Source of the DNA: Rhodobacterales bacterium RIFCSPHIGHO2_02_FULL_62_130
Lineage (GTDB): Bacteria; Pseudomonadota; Alphaproteobacteria; Rhodobacterales; Rhodobacteraceae
DNA: 47,336 nucleotides
Assembly: GCA_001828855.1 (NCBI GenBank)
Contig: MHZT01000050.1
Location: forward strand, 1 to 47,336
Reading direction: 5' to 3'
Below the pieces are notes generated by a model. The model had not been told where the DNA came from. It searched no databases and saw nothing but the letters and a program-made list of their open reading frames with translations. This document shows, piece after piece, positions 25,917 to 34,258 of this stretch. How positions within the stretch are numbered: position 1 is the stretch's first letter; every line of letters begins with the position of its first letter. Both the position numbers and the translations under genes were made by a program.

Positions 25917-25932
25917 TATAGGCGAATATAGG
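25917..25932. repeat. direct repeat TATAGG-N4-TATAGG in the LysR promoter region
   Basis: Two copies of TATAGG lie ten bases apart, one helical turn, about 65 bases before the LysR start at 25996. This could be a binding site for an activator or for the LysR protein itself, or chance in a short AT-rich intergenic stretch. Confidence 0.3.
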
Positions 25933-25995
25933 TTGCATCTTTGCGATTTTTGCAGATAATCGCCCGAATACGGCAGTTTGCAGGGGCGCCCTTCG

Positions 25996-26895
25996 ATGGA
26001 CGAGATGATGACCAACCGCGCCTTTTTGCAGGTGGTCGAAAGCGGCAGCTTTTCCGCAGCTGCCGCCGAGATCGGGGTTTCGGTTGCCACCGTGGCGCGA
26101 CAGGTTAACAGCCTTGAACAGCGACTTGGCGTGCATCTTCTGCACCGCACCACCCGCAGCTTGTCCCTGACCGAGGCGGGCAAACTTTATCACGCCCGCA
26201 TCCGAGAGGTTTTGCAAACCTACGACTCGGTAAAGCGCGAGGTTGCGTCGTTCCAGAAAGACGTGAAGGGCCTGCTCCGGCTGCATCTGCGTCATTCGGT
26301 GGGCAATCAGGTTATCGTGCCCGCCCTGCCCGCTTTTCTGAAGAAGCATCCCAATATCAAACTGGATGTCACCCTGACCGATGTGCGCGAGGATCTGGTG
26401 TCGCAGGGCGTCGATGTGGCGGTCTGGCTGGGCAGTCTTGAGGATTCCAGCCTGATCGCGCGCCGCCTGTCGCCCGGCAAACGGCTGGTCTGTTGCAGTC
26501 CCGGCTATCTTGCCGCCAACGGGATGCCCACGAATCCTGACGCGCTTGAGACCCACAATTGCATCGTCTACCGCGCCAAAAGCTATGACAGTTCTTGGCG
26601 CTTTAGCAGGGACGGCAAGACCACCTCTGTCAGCGTGTCCGGCAATCTGGAATCCGAAAGTTCCGCCGTGCTGATGACAGCGGCGCTCAACGGGCTGGGG
26701 CTGGTGATGCTGCAAGAGGCGATGGTGCGCGCCTCGATCCAAAGCGGGGCGCTGGTGGACGTGTTCCCCGATTATCAGGTCAGCTCGACCGATTCGGATA
26801 TCGCGCTTTACGCGGTGTATCCGGGGTCAAAGCAAACCTCGCCCAAGACGCGGGCCTTCATTGATTTCCTTGTGCGGCTGTTCAAGGAATACTAG
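25996..26895 (+). CDS. LysR family transcriptional regulator
   Basis: This is a 299-residue LysR protein of the AaeR/DmlR-like type. It has a DNA-binding domain at 1-60 (SGSFSAAAAEIGVSVATVARQ, then RTTRSLSLTEAG) and a co-inducer-binding domain after residue 85. I chose the ATG at 25996; a TTG 18 bases upstream keeps the frame. It lies between the amidohydrolase (same strand) and the convergent FMO-BKACE operon and may control either. Its TAG stop shares CTAG with the stop of the convergent carboxymuconolactone-decarboxylase-like gene. Confidence 0.87.
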   Translation: MDEMMTNRAFLQVVESGSFSAAAAEIGVSVATVARQVNSLEQRLGVHLLHRTTRSLSLTEAGKLYHARIREVLQTYDSVKREVASFQKDVKGLLRLHLRHSVGNQVIVPALPAFLKKHPNIKLDVTLTDVREDLVSQGVDVAVWLGSLEDSSLIARRLSPGKRLVCCSPGYLAANGMPTNPDALETHNCIVYRAKSYDSSWRFSRDGKTTSVSVSGNLESESSAVLMTAALNGLGLVMLQEAMVRASIQSGALVDVFPDYQVSSTDSDIALYAVYPGSKQTSPKTRAFIDFLVRLFKEY

Positions 26896-27437
26896 TCGAG
26901 TTCCGGCGCATGGGCTTCGGGCAGGCCCAGTTCGAACGCGTTCAGGGTCAGCGCGACAAGGCTGTAATAGCCAAGGATTCCCACCAGATCGACCATGCCC
27001 CGCAGCCCCAGTATCGCCACCCCTTCGGCATAAAGCGCATCCGGCAGCTTGGTCTGCGCCAGCAGCACCGAGGCCACCCGCAGCACGATCCTTTCGCGGT
27101 CATTGCGGGCAAAGGGATCGGGTTTGCGCGCAGCGATATCGGCGACGGTGCGCGGATCAACGCCCGCCTCCAGCGCGATCCGCTTATGCGCGCTCCATTC
27201 ATGATGCGAGGTCCAGTGCCGCCCGCAGACCAGAATCGCAATCTCGCTCAGCGCCGGTTCAAGTGAGGTGTCATAGCGCAGCAGCGCCCCCAAATGCTGC
27301 GCCCGCCGTGCCAGTTCGGGGTTGGGCAGCCAGCCGATCATCGGCGCGGGCACCTTGCCGCGCTTGCCGGCTATCGCCTCGGCAATCACCTTTTCCTGTT
27401 CGGGGGTCGGGATTTCGGGCAGGGAAAGCCGCGCCAC
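26892..27437 (-). CDS. carboxymuconolactone decarboxylase family protein
   Basis: This is a 181-residue all-helical AhpD/CMD-fold protein. The conserved block CGRHWTSHHEWSAH (71-84) contains Cys71 and His78, His79 and His84, which resemble the active-site pattern of the family, although the second cysteine of AhpD is absent. Members range from decarboxylases to peroxidases, so the activity is uncertain. The start is a GTG at 27437, 3 bases after the BKACE stop. It is the last gene of the FMO-SDR-BKACE operon and probably removes or isomerises a ring-derived or lactone intermediate. Confidence 0.78.
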   Translation of the reverse strand: MARLSLPEIPTPEQEKVIAEAIAGKRGKVPAPMIGWLPNPELARRAQHLGALLRYDTSLEPALSEIAILVCGRHWTSHHEWSAHKRIALEAGVDPRTVADIAARKPDPFARNDRERIVLRVASVLLAQTKLPDALYAEGVAILGLRGMVDLVGILGYYSLVALTLNAFELGLPEAHAPELD

Positions 27438-27440
27438 GGG

Positions 27441-28313
27441 CTAGCCCAGCCCCAGAATCTTGCGCGCCTCGGCGGGAGATGCGGGTTCGGCCCCGATTTC
27501 GCGGATGATCCGTGCGGCGCGGGCGACAAGGGGGGCGTTGCCTTCGGCCAGCACGCCCTTGGACATGTAAAGATTATCCTCAAGCCCCACCCGCACATGG
27601 CCGCCGTTCACCACCGCCATCGCCACGGTGGCAAAATGCTGCGCGCCGACACCAAAGGCCGACCAGTTTGAACCCGCAGGCAGCATCGCCCGCATTGCCA
27701 TCATGGACTCGGTGGTCGCAGGTGCGCCCCATGGCACGCCAAGGCAAAGCTGGTAAAACGGCGGATCGGCGAAGAGGCCCTTGCCCCCCAGATGTTTCGC
27801 AAGCGCGATATGGCCCAGATCGAACACCTCAAGCTCCGGCTTCACGCCCACGGCGCGCACGGCCTCGGCGATCTGCGTGATATGGTCGGGAGTGTTCACA
27901 AAGGCATGTTTGCCAAAGTTCATCGTCGCGACATCAAGACTGCAAATCTCGGGGCGCAACTCCAGCACATGGCTGATGCGGTCGGCAGGGCTGGCCATTC
28001 CGGCCGAGGCATTGCGGTTCGGATCATCCTGATCCGGCGCAAAGCGCGCGCCGATGCCGGTAGTCAGGTTTATGATGACATCCGTGCCCGCCGCGCGGAT
28101 GCGGCTGACCACATCGCGATACAGCGCCATGTCGCGGCTTGGCCCGCCGTTTTCGGGGTTGCGCACATGCAGATGCACCACCGCCGCCCCCGCCGCATGG
28201 GCCGCCAGCGCATCATCCGCGATCTGCGCGGGGGTTACGGGGACAAAGCGGCTTAGGCCAACCGTGTCACCCGATCCGGTGACGGCACAGCTGATGATAA
28301 CAGGACGGGACAT
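27441..28313 (-). CDS. 3-keto-5-aminohexanoate cleavage-type enzyme (BKACE, DUF849)
   Basis: This is a 290-residue TIM-barrel enzyme of the beta-keto acid cleavage family. Zinc ligands His47 and His49 lie in HLHVR, and Glu245 in the GLEDN motif is the third. These enzymes condense a beta-keto acid with acetyl-CoA to give acetoacetate and a new acyl-CoA. Substrates vary widely and are set by side-pocket residues that I cannot interpret. It sits 10 bases after the SDR stop and 3 bases before the CMD-like gene. Its presence implies the operon yields a beta-keto acid, presumably made by the SDR. Confidence 0.88.
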   Translation of the reverse strand: MSRPVIISCAVTGSGDTVGLSRFVPVTPAQIADDALAAHAAGAAVVHLHVRNPENGGPSRDMALYRDVVSRIRAAGTDVIINLTTGIGARFAPDQDDPNRNASAGMASPADRISHVLELRPEICSLDVATMNFGKHAFVNTPDHITQIAEAVRAVGVKPELEVFDLGHIALAKHLGGKGLFADPPFYQLCLGVPWGAPATTESMMAMRAMLPAGSNWSAFGVGAQHFATVAMAVVNGGHVRVGLEDNLYMSKGVLAEGNAPLVARAARIIREIGAEPASPAEARKILGLG

Positions 28314-28323
28314 GGCGAACCTT

Positions 28324-29151
28324 TCAGGCGGTGCGGGCGGCGGTCATGCCACCATCGACGACAAGCTGGGTGGCAGTGATATATCGCGCTTCGTCACTGG
28401 CAAGGAAGGCAACGGCATGGGCCACATCCCACGCATCGCCCATAAACCCCATCGGCACCGCCGCATGACGCTTGGCAATCAGCGCCGCCGCATCCACCGT
28501 TCCCAGTTGCTTGACCAGCCGGTGTTCCACCAAAGGCGTGTGCATCGACCCCGGGATCACCGTGTTCACGCGGATACCGCGCTGCACATAGGCAATCGCG
28601 GTAGACCGCCCAAAGGCCACCAGCCCCGCCTTTGACGCCGCATAGCCCGCGCTGACCCGACCGCCCAGTTGGAACGTCATCGACCCGACGCTGCCGATAT
28701 TCACAATCGCACCGCCCTTGCCGGTATCGTCAAACTGCCGTGCCATCACCGGCAGGACATGTTTGCAGCCCAGAAAGGCCGAAGTCAGGTTCAGGTCTAG
28801 TTGCTGCTGCCAGACCTCTTCGGGCATCGACACCGGATCACCGGGGGCGGACCCGCCGACGTTATTCACCAGCACATCAATCCGGCCAAAGCGGGCAAGG
28901 CAGGCGGCAACCGCCCGCTCGACCGCTGCGCTGTCCAGCATGTCGCAAGGGATCGCCAGCCAGTTCTGCGCCAGCCCCTCCTGCTGCAGAATGTCGGTCG
29001 TGGCCTGCAACGCCCCTGCATCAAGGTCCAGCCCGCAGACCATCGCGCCCCGCCGCGCCAGCAGAACCGCCGTGGCCTTGCCATTGCCCCAGCCCTCCCC
29101 GACCGAGCCTGCGCCGGTGACAAAAGCCACCTTTCCGGTGAAATCCAGCAT
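28324..29151 (-). CDS. SDR family oxidoreductase with extended glycine-rich motif
   Basis: This is a 275-residue SDR. The cofactor motif is lengthened to TGAGSVGEGWGNG at 12-24 instead of TGxxxGIG. NNVG lies at 96-99 and the catalytic residues are Ser154, Tyr170 and Lys174 (YAASK). It starts 3 bases after the FMO stop and is followed by the BKACE gene, so a natural role is oxidation of a hydroxyacid to the beta-keto acid that BKACE cleaves. The C-terminus carries the usual TQLVVDGG. The substrate is unknown. Confidence 0.85.
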   Translation of the reverse strand: MLDFTGKVAFVTGAGSVGEGWGNGKATAVLLARRGAMVCGLDLDAGALQATTDILQQEGLAQNWLAIPCDMLDSAAVERAVAACLARFGRIDVLVNNVGGSAPGDPVSMPEEVWQQQLDLNLTSAFLGCKHVLPVMARQFDDTGKGGAIVNIGSVGSMTFQLGGRVSAGYAASKAGLVAFGRSTAIAYVQRGIRVNTVIPGSMHTPLVEHRLVKQLGTVDAAALIAKRHAAVPMGFMGDAWDVAHAVAFLASDEARYITATQLVVDGGMTAARTA

Positions 29152-29154
29152 GGT

Positions 29155-30915
29155 TCAGGCCACCAGTCCCATTTCTCGCACCTTTATCCCCAGCGCGATG
29201 AAATGCGAGTAGATCCGGCAATGCGCAAAGCCGCCCCCCGTGAACCACAGCCCCGGCTGCGGGGTGGACACGAACATGTTCGCAATCTCGCCATTCGGCG
29301 CGATGCCCCAGATTTGCCCCACGCGGTCGGCAATCCTGTCGCCCAGCATTTCACGCACCACGGCCTCTTGGCTTTGATACCCCGTCGCCAGCACAACCAG
29401 ATCCGCCGCCTCGACAGACCCGTCCTGCATCAGCAACCCGCCCTTGACGAATTGCGCGGTGTCCTCGTGCTGGATCAACCCGATCTCGCCCGCCACGATC
29501 AGTTCCGAACAGCCGCAGTTCAGGTAATAGCCCCCGTGCTTGCGGCGGAATTTCATCTGGTGGCCGGTGTTGTCATCGCCCCAGTCCAGCTTGAACCCCC
29601 GCGCGGTAAGGCCCGCCAGCAGATCGGCGTCGACCTGTTTCATCTTTTCGACCGCCGCCTGATAGGACCGCACCAGCAGCGGATAGGACGACGCCGCCGC
29701 GATCATGTCGCAATCGGGCAGCGGCAGATCTTCCTCGTAATAGACCGAATGGACCAGACCGGCGGCCTTGACGCTGGCAATGGTGGCCGATCCGCGCTGG
29801 ATCATCTTCACCTGCGCACCATGCCCGTGCAGATCCTGCGCCACATCATGCGCCGAGGTGCCAACCCCCACCACGATCACCTTCTTGCCCTTCCACTTCG
29901 CGCCCTCGCGGTAGTGGTGGGTGTGCATGACCGTGCCCTTGAACTGATCCAGCCCCGGCAGTTTCGCCAGCAGGGGCCGCCCCGCCACGCCATTGGCCAT
30001 GATCAGATGTTTCGGGCGCATCACCCGTTCGCTGCCATCCGCACGGGTCAGACGCACCGTCCACAGCCCCGTCGCATCGTCATAATCGGCACCAAGGAAG
30101 GCGGTCTTGTTCCAGACATTGCACTCCATCGCCCAGGCATAGGTTTCCAGCCATCCGGCGATCATGTCCTTGGGCAGGTATTTCGGCCAGTTCGGCGGCC
30201 AGGGCAGATAGGGCATGTGATTCAGCTTGACCTGATTGTGCAGGGCAAGGCTGTGATAGCGCTCGCGCCAGATATCGCCCACGCGTTCGCGCATATCGAC
30301 CAGAAGCGTATCCACCCCCAGCAGGCCAAGCCGCGCTGCAATCGCCAGCCCTGCCTGCCCAGCGCCGACGATCAGAACCGTCGGGTCGTGATCGGCATAT
30401 TCCTGCGCCTTGCGGCGATTATCGCTCCAGTTGTCACCGCCGAAGGTACGGCTATAGGCCGATCCGGCAGGGCGGCGCATGTTGATCGGTTCCTCGTGGC
30501 CCTTGATCTCGTCGATCTGGGTCGCCAGAACCCACGCCTTTTCGGGCGCATCCGCGACCAGCCGCACGATCCCGCTGCAGCGCGCCGTCTCGGTTTCAAA
30601 CGCGAAGAACGCCTCGATCGAGGGCACGCCATGCCGCATCACCCGACGCGGCGCGGTGCGGTTTTCGCCCAGCCGGAAGTTGCGCGCCTTGATCGTGGGC
30701 TGCGCCGCCACCAGACCTGCAATCGTCGCCGCGGCAGTGTCATGCGGCGTGATCGTCCATGTTAACGCCATAAGGTCGCGCCAATGCGTCTCCCGCTCCC
30801 ATAGCACAGCGGCCAAGGCGGCCTCGGTCCCCTGTGCCAGCGCCGCCTCGAACGCGGCCAGCCACTGGATCACCGCCTGCGCCTCGCTATGCGCCCCAGT
30901 CATGACCTCGTTCAT
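29155..30915 (-). CDS. flavin-containing monooxygenase with N-terminal extension domain
   Basis: This is a 586-residue FAD/NADPH monooxygenase. An N-terminal region of about 150 residues looks like an NTF2/SnoaL-type domain. The FAD motif GAGQAGLA follows at 184-191, the FMO/Baeyer-Villiger fingerprint FKGTVMHTHHY at 325-335, and the NADPH motif VGVGTSAHD at 349-357. It should insert oxygen into a ketone or oxidise a heteroatom. It is the first gene of the operon with SDR, BKACE and CMD-like genes, so Baeyer-Villiger oxidation of a ketone to an ester or lactone is plausible. Its promoter lies in the 166-base gap opposite the racemase-like gene. Confidence 0.88.
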   Translation of the reverse strand: MNEVMTGAHSEAQAVIQWLAAFEAALAQGTEAALAAVLWERETHWRDLMALTWTITPHDTAAATIAGLVAAQPTIKARNFRLGENRTAPRRVMRHGVPSIEAFFAFETETARCSGIVRLVADAPEKAWVLATQIDEIKGHEEPINMRRPAGSAYSRTFGGDNWSDNRRKAQEYADHDPTVLIVGAGQAGLAIAARLGLLGVDTLLVDMRERVGDIWRERYHSLALHNQVKLNHMPYLPWPPNWPKYLPKDMIAGWLETYAWAMECNVWNKTAFLGADYDDATGLWTVRLTRADGSERVMRPKHLIMANGVAGRPLLAKLPGLDQFKGTVMHTHHYREGAKWKGKKVIVVGVGTSAHDVAQDLHGHGAQVKMIQRGSATIASVKAAGLVHSVYYEEDLPLPDCDMIAAASSYPLLVRSYQAAVEKMKQVDADLLAGLTARGFKLDWGDDNTGHQMKFRRKHGGYYLNCGCSELIVAGEIGLIQHEDTAQFVKGGLLMQDGSVEAADLVVLATGYQSQEAVVREMLGDRIADRVGQIWGIAPNGEIANMFVSTPQPGLWFTGGGFAHCRIYSHFIALGIKVREMGLVA

Positions 30916-31081
30916 CAGATATCCTTCCCCGCAAACTTGCTTGCGCCGACCTTAGGGGCGAAGCGACGGCGGAAACACCGGGCCAAAGGGGAAGCATCTT
31001 GGCGCAGGGCGCAAAAATGGCCTGCTTGACGCAAGCCCCTTTGCCAGCCCATCACAGTCTGGCCAGAAGCGGAGTTTCCCC

Positions 31082-31888
31082 ATGCGCCTTTACTATCAAA
31101 CCCTCGGCATGTCGCGCGGATCGAAGTCGGGCCATTACGGCCAGCTTTTGCGCCGCGTGATCGAAGGGGCAGTCGCTCCGGGCACGACAATCGACATCTT
31201 CGGCCTTGCCCCGCATCGCGCGGTGGCCGACCAGTATCGCTATCTGGAATTTCTCGATACCGCCGAGGTGATCGAAAACGGGCTGAAGGCGCAGGCCGAT
31301 GGCTATGACGCCTTTCTGATCGGCAATTTCTTCCAGCCCGGCCTGCACGAGCTGCGCGAGCTGCTGACGATCCCCGTGCTTGGCCTGTCGGAAAGTTCGG
31401 TCTCGATGGCCTGCCTGATGGGGCCCAGCTTTTCCCTGATCAACGTGAACCCGAAATTCAACCGCCGCATCGTCGAAGGCATCACCCTGCAGGGTCTGGC
31501 GGGCCGGATGGTGTCGGTGGAAATGCTGACCGTCGAACGCCCCGGCACCTTTGACATCGCCCTGCAGGACGCAGCCACCCGCGATGGAATCGTCGCCCAG
31601 TTCACCGAAACGGCCAAGCGCGCGCTGGACAAGGGGGCCGAAGTGCTGATCCCCGCCGGTGGCAGCCTGATGGCCGTGCTGCTGCAGGCCGGCGTGCAGG
31701 ATATCGACGGCGCACCGGTGCTGAACGGCATCACGGCGCTGGTGAAAACCGCCGAGATGGCGGTGCAGATGAAGGCGCTGACCGGCACCTTCACCTCGAA
31801 ACGGCTGACTTATGCGCCCCCGCGCGGCAAGATCCTTGCCGATGCCCGCGCCTCCTATGGCGCGCAGATTTATCCGGGTGTGGACTGA
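31082..31888 (+). CDS. Asp/Glu/hydantoin racemase-like protein lacking the catalytic cysteines
   Basis: This is a 268-residue protein with the two-domain fold of the Asp/Glu/hydantoin racemase superfamily. The first active-site position, normally Cys in GCxxDPG, reads GNFFQPG at 81-87. The second, normally LGCAGM, reads IPAGGSLMAVL from residue 190. The only nearby cysteine is Cys111. It therefore should not racemise by the two-cysteine mechanism; a decarboxylase-, isomerase- or binding-type role is possible. A GCGGAG lies upstream of the start. It is monocistronic, divergent from the FMO operon and convergent with the duplicated-domain dehydrogenase, overlapping its end by 19 bases. Confidence 0.82.
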   Translation: MRLYYQTLGMSRGSKSGHYGQLLRRVIEGAVAPGTTIDIFGLAPHRAVADQYRYLEFLDTAEVIENGLKAQADGYDAFLIGNFFQPGLHELRELLTIPVLGLSESSVSMACLMGPSFSLINVNPKFNRRIVEGITLQGLAGRMVSVEMLTVERPGTFDIALQDAATRDGIVAQFTETAKRALDKGAEVLIPAGGSLMAVLLQAGVQDIDGAPVLNGITALVKTAEMAVQMKALTGTFTSKRLTYAPPRGKILADARASYGAQIYPGVD

Positions 31889-33162
31889 TCTTCAAAGCCG
31901 AAGGTCAGGCAACCAAGGCTGGCCTCCGCGCCATGCAACCGCACCGCCTCTTGCACAAAGGCCAGCGCAATTCCCGGCAAGGTAAAGGGCGTGCCAATCT
32001 GTGCCGACAGGCTGGCCAAGGCCGACAGCGCGGCAGCGGCCTGCCCAAGGCTGACGGGCAGGTCAGGCACCACGCCTTTGGCCAGTGCAGGCAGGATCAT
32101 ATCGGATACCGCGCACCATGCCGAGCCCACATTGAGAATCCGCGCCATCTGATCGGCGGGCAGGCCAAACCGCCGCCCCATCGCGATACATTCGCTGACC
32201 GCGATCACATTGCCAACCAGCACACCGGTTTCAATCAGCACCAGCAGTTCAGGGTCCGAACCGCCATCCCCCCGCATCTGAACCTGCGCCAACTGCCCCG
32301 TCAGCCCGATGATATCATCCAGCTTGGCATCCGGCCCCAAAACCGCCAGCCCCGTCTGCACCAGACCGCGCGCGGCCCCCGTAAAGGGCAGCGCGGCCCC
32401 GCTTGCCAGCCCCAGCGCCATCGCCTCACCCAGATCCTTGGCCATCAGCGACAGCGCGAAATTGGTGGTCGACTGCCCTTCGACCAGCCCTGCCAGCATG
32501 TGCCGTGTGGTGAAATTCGCGGCTTGCCCAGCGTTCAGCCGGTCCACCATCGGGGCCAGCCCCAGCCCCGCCTTGCGCCCCAAGGCGACCAGTTCGAGCG
32601 CGGCCACGCGAAATCCCATGCCGATGGCATTGTTCACCAGCTTTAGCGCCTGCCCGTCGCCCACGCGGTCGCTGCAGCGAAACACCTTGTCGCTGATCCC
32701 CTCCAGCACAGCCGCGCCCTTGGCCCAGGCCGCATCTGGCCCGCTGGCCATGATGGTCACCTTGCCTGCCGCAGCCGCCGGAACCCCGCCACTTACAGGC
32801 GCATCCAGCATCAGGATACCGCGCGCGGCCAGTTCGGCGGCGATGGCGGCAGTCTGCGCCGGCACGCCGCTGGTCTGGTCGATCACCAGCGAGCCTGCCG
32901 CCATGCCCTCGGCCAAACCGCCCGCATCAAACAGCGCCGCGCGCACGTCCGAACTGCGCGGCAGGCACAGCACCACGACCTGACAGACAGCACCCAGTGC
33001 GGCCCCGCTGGTCATGCCTAGCGCGCCCTTGGCCTCAAGCGCCGCGATGGCTGCAGGGTTGCGGTCCAGCACCCGCAGGTCAAACCCGCGGGTCAGATGC
33101 TGCGCCAAGGCCCCGCCCATTGCGCCAAGGCCGACATAGCCAACGGTCTGGCGCACGGTCAC
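31870..33162 (-). CDS. beta-hydroxyacid dehydrogenase with duplicated C-terminal domain
   Basis: This is a 430-residue protein, about 135 longer than usual for the 3-hydroxyisobutyrate dehydrogenase family. It has an N-terminal Rossmann domain (GLGAMG at 11-16, DAPVSGG at 120-126), the catalytic Lys174 in GDGQALK, and a helical domain at about 167-290. A second helical domain at about 305-420 resembles the first (ETGVLVGNVIAVSE against NNAIGMGFRVAALE) but lacks the lysine and the KDLG segment. The start is a GTG overlapping the YciI stop as GTGA. The second domain may mimic the dimer partner and give a pseudo-dimer. It is the last gene of a six-gene minus operon. Confidence 0.85.
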   Translation of the reverse strand: MTVRQTVGYVGLGAMGGALAQHLTRGFDLRVLDRNPAAIAALEAKGALGMTSGAALGAVCQVVVLCLPRSSDVRAALFDAGGLAEGMAAGSLVIDQTSGVPAQTAAIAAELAARGILMLDAPVSGGVPAAAAGKVTIMASGPDAAWAKGAAVLEGISDKVFRCSDRVGDGQALKLVNNAIGMGFRVAALELVALGRKAGLGLAPMVDRLNAGQAANFTTRHMLAGLVEGQSTTNFALSLMAKDLGEAMALGLASGAALPFTGAARGLVQTGLAVLGPDAKLDDIIGLTGQLAQVQMRGDGGSDPELLVLIETGVLVGNVIAVSECIAMGRRFGLPADQMARILNVGSAWCAVSDMILPALAKGVVPDLPVSLGQAAAALSALASLSAQIGTPFTLPGIALAFVQEAVRLHGAEASLGCLTFGFEDQSTPG

Positions 33163-33461
33163 AGTCCTTCGATCAGCGCGGGATTATAGCGTCCTTTGCG
33201 CATCCGACGGATGGTGACGCTAGCGAAAATGCCCGCGTTATAGAAGGTCTCGGTCTGGATGAACCTTTCGGCCTCGGCGCGGTCGGCCACGTTCAGGATG
33301 AACAGGCTGCCCAGCGCCACCGAAGCGTCATCGGTCTGCAACGGACCCGAGAAAAAGATCTGTTCGCGCCACGCATCCAGATGGGCACGATGCGCCACCA
33401 GATGTTTTTCCCGCAGCGCGGCGGTGTTTTCGGCATCCTGACAATAGACGGAATAAAGCAT
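33159..33461 (-). CDS. YciI family protein
   Basis: This is a 100-residue protein of the YciI/dimeric alpha-beta barrel type, with the helix REKHLVAHRAHLDAW near the N-terminus and the strand GSLFILNVAD. Relatives include muconolactone isomerase-like and dehydrochlorinase-like proteins. The start at 33461 is preceded by AAGGGA; an in-frame upstream extension is not protein-like. It lies between an SDR and the duplicated-domain dehydrogenase with a GTGA overlap. It may isomerise a lactone or act as a small-molecule chaperone. The activity is not shown. Confidence 0.8.
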   Translation of the reverse strand: MLYSVYCQDAENTAALREKHLVAHRAHLDAWREQIFFSGPLQTDDASVALGSLFILNVADRAEAERFIQTETFYNAGIFASVTIRRMRKGRYNPALIEGL

Positions 33462-33471
33462 CAGTTTTCCC

Positions 33472-34257
33472 TTACATGCGGTCCGAACGACCGCCATCAA
33501 CATGAAGCGTGTGGCCGGTCACATAGCTGGACTCGTCCGAGGCAAAGAACAGGATCGTGTCCGCCAGTTCCTCCAGCGTGCCGATCCGGCCCAGCACCAC
33601 GGTTTTCTTGCGGTGTTCCAGATGTTCCTGCACCTGTTCCGGCGTCCGGCTTGACGCGGAAATCGGCGTCAGGAACGTGCCGGGAGCGACGCAGTTTACC
33701 GTCACCCCGTCGGGGCCTAGTTCGCGCGCAAGGGTCTTGGTCAGCATGATGACCCCCGCCTTGGCAGCAGCATAGGCCGCACTGCCCCCCGGACTGCCCG
33801 CCGTGCCATGCGGGGCCGCCCCCGTGCCCAAGGCCGACGAGATGTTGACGATCCGCCCGTATTGCTGCGCCCGCATCTGCGGCGCAACGGCTTGGGCGCA
33901 AAAGAATACGCCCTTCAGATCAACCCCCAGAACCGCATCCCAATCCGCGCCCGTGGCCTCGGCAAAGGGGCGATAGCGGCTGATACCGGCGTTGTTCACC
34001 AGAATGTCGATGCGCCCCAGCTTTGCGGCGACAGCGCGCGCCATCTCGTGGGTGTTGGCCTGATCGGTCACATCGCAAATCTGGCCGTGGGCGGTGATGC
34101 CCTTGGCCGCCAGTGCGTCAACGGCGCGGTCGATATTGGCCTGACTGATATCGGCCAGCACCACAACAGCCCCTTCCCCGCCGAACCGTTCGGCAGCTGC
34201 AAAGCCGATCCCCGACGCCCCGCCCGTGATCACGGCGACCCTGTTCTTCAACCGCAT
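33472..34257 (-). CDS. SDR family oxidoreductase
   Basis: This is a 261-residue classical SDR with TGGASGIG at 11-18, NNAG at 88-91, Ser140, Tyr162 and Lys166 (YAAAK). Residues 145-160 form a Gly-rich insertion just before the catalytic tyrosine. It starts one base after the stop of the Ldh2 gene and ends 10 bases before YciI, within the six-gene minus operon. It is likely a sugar or hydroxyacid dehydrogenase of the same pathway as the SMP-30 lactonase upstream. Confidence 0.88.
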   Translation of the reverse strand: MRLKNRVAVITGGASGIGFAAAERFGGEGAVVVLADISQANIDRAVDALAAKGITAHGQICDVTDQANTHEMARAVAAKLGRIDILVNNAGISRYRPFAEATGADWDAVLGVDLKGVFFCAQAVAPQMRAQQYGRIVNISSALGTGAAPHGTAGSPGGSAAYAAAKAGVIMLTKTLARELGPDGVTVNCVAPGTFLTPISASSRTPEQVQEHLEHRKKTVVLGRIGTLEELADTILFFASDESSYVTGHTLHVDGGRSDRM

Positions 34258-34258
34258 G

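Noticed and set aside
28801-30765. A 654-codon open frame on the plus strand
   Set aside because: It is antisense to the FMO and part of the SDR, both with clear motifs; the composition is typical of a shadow.
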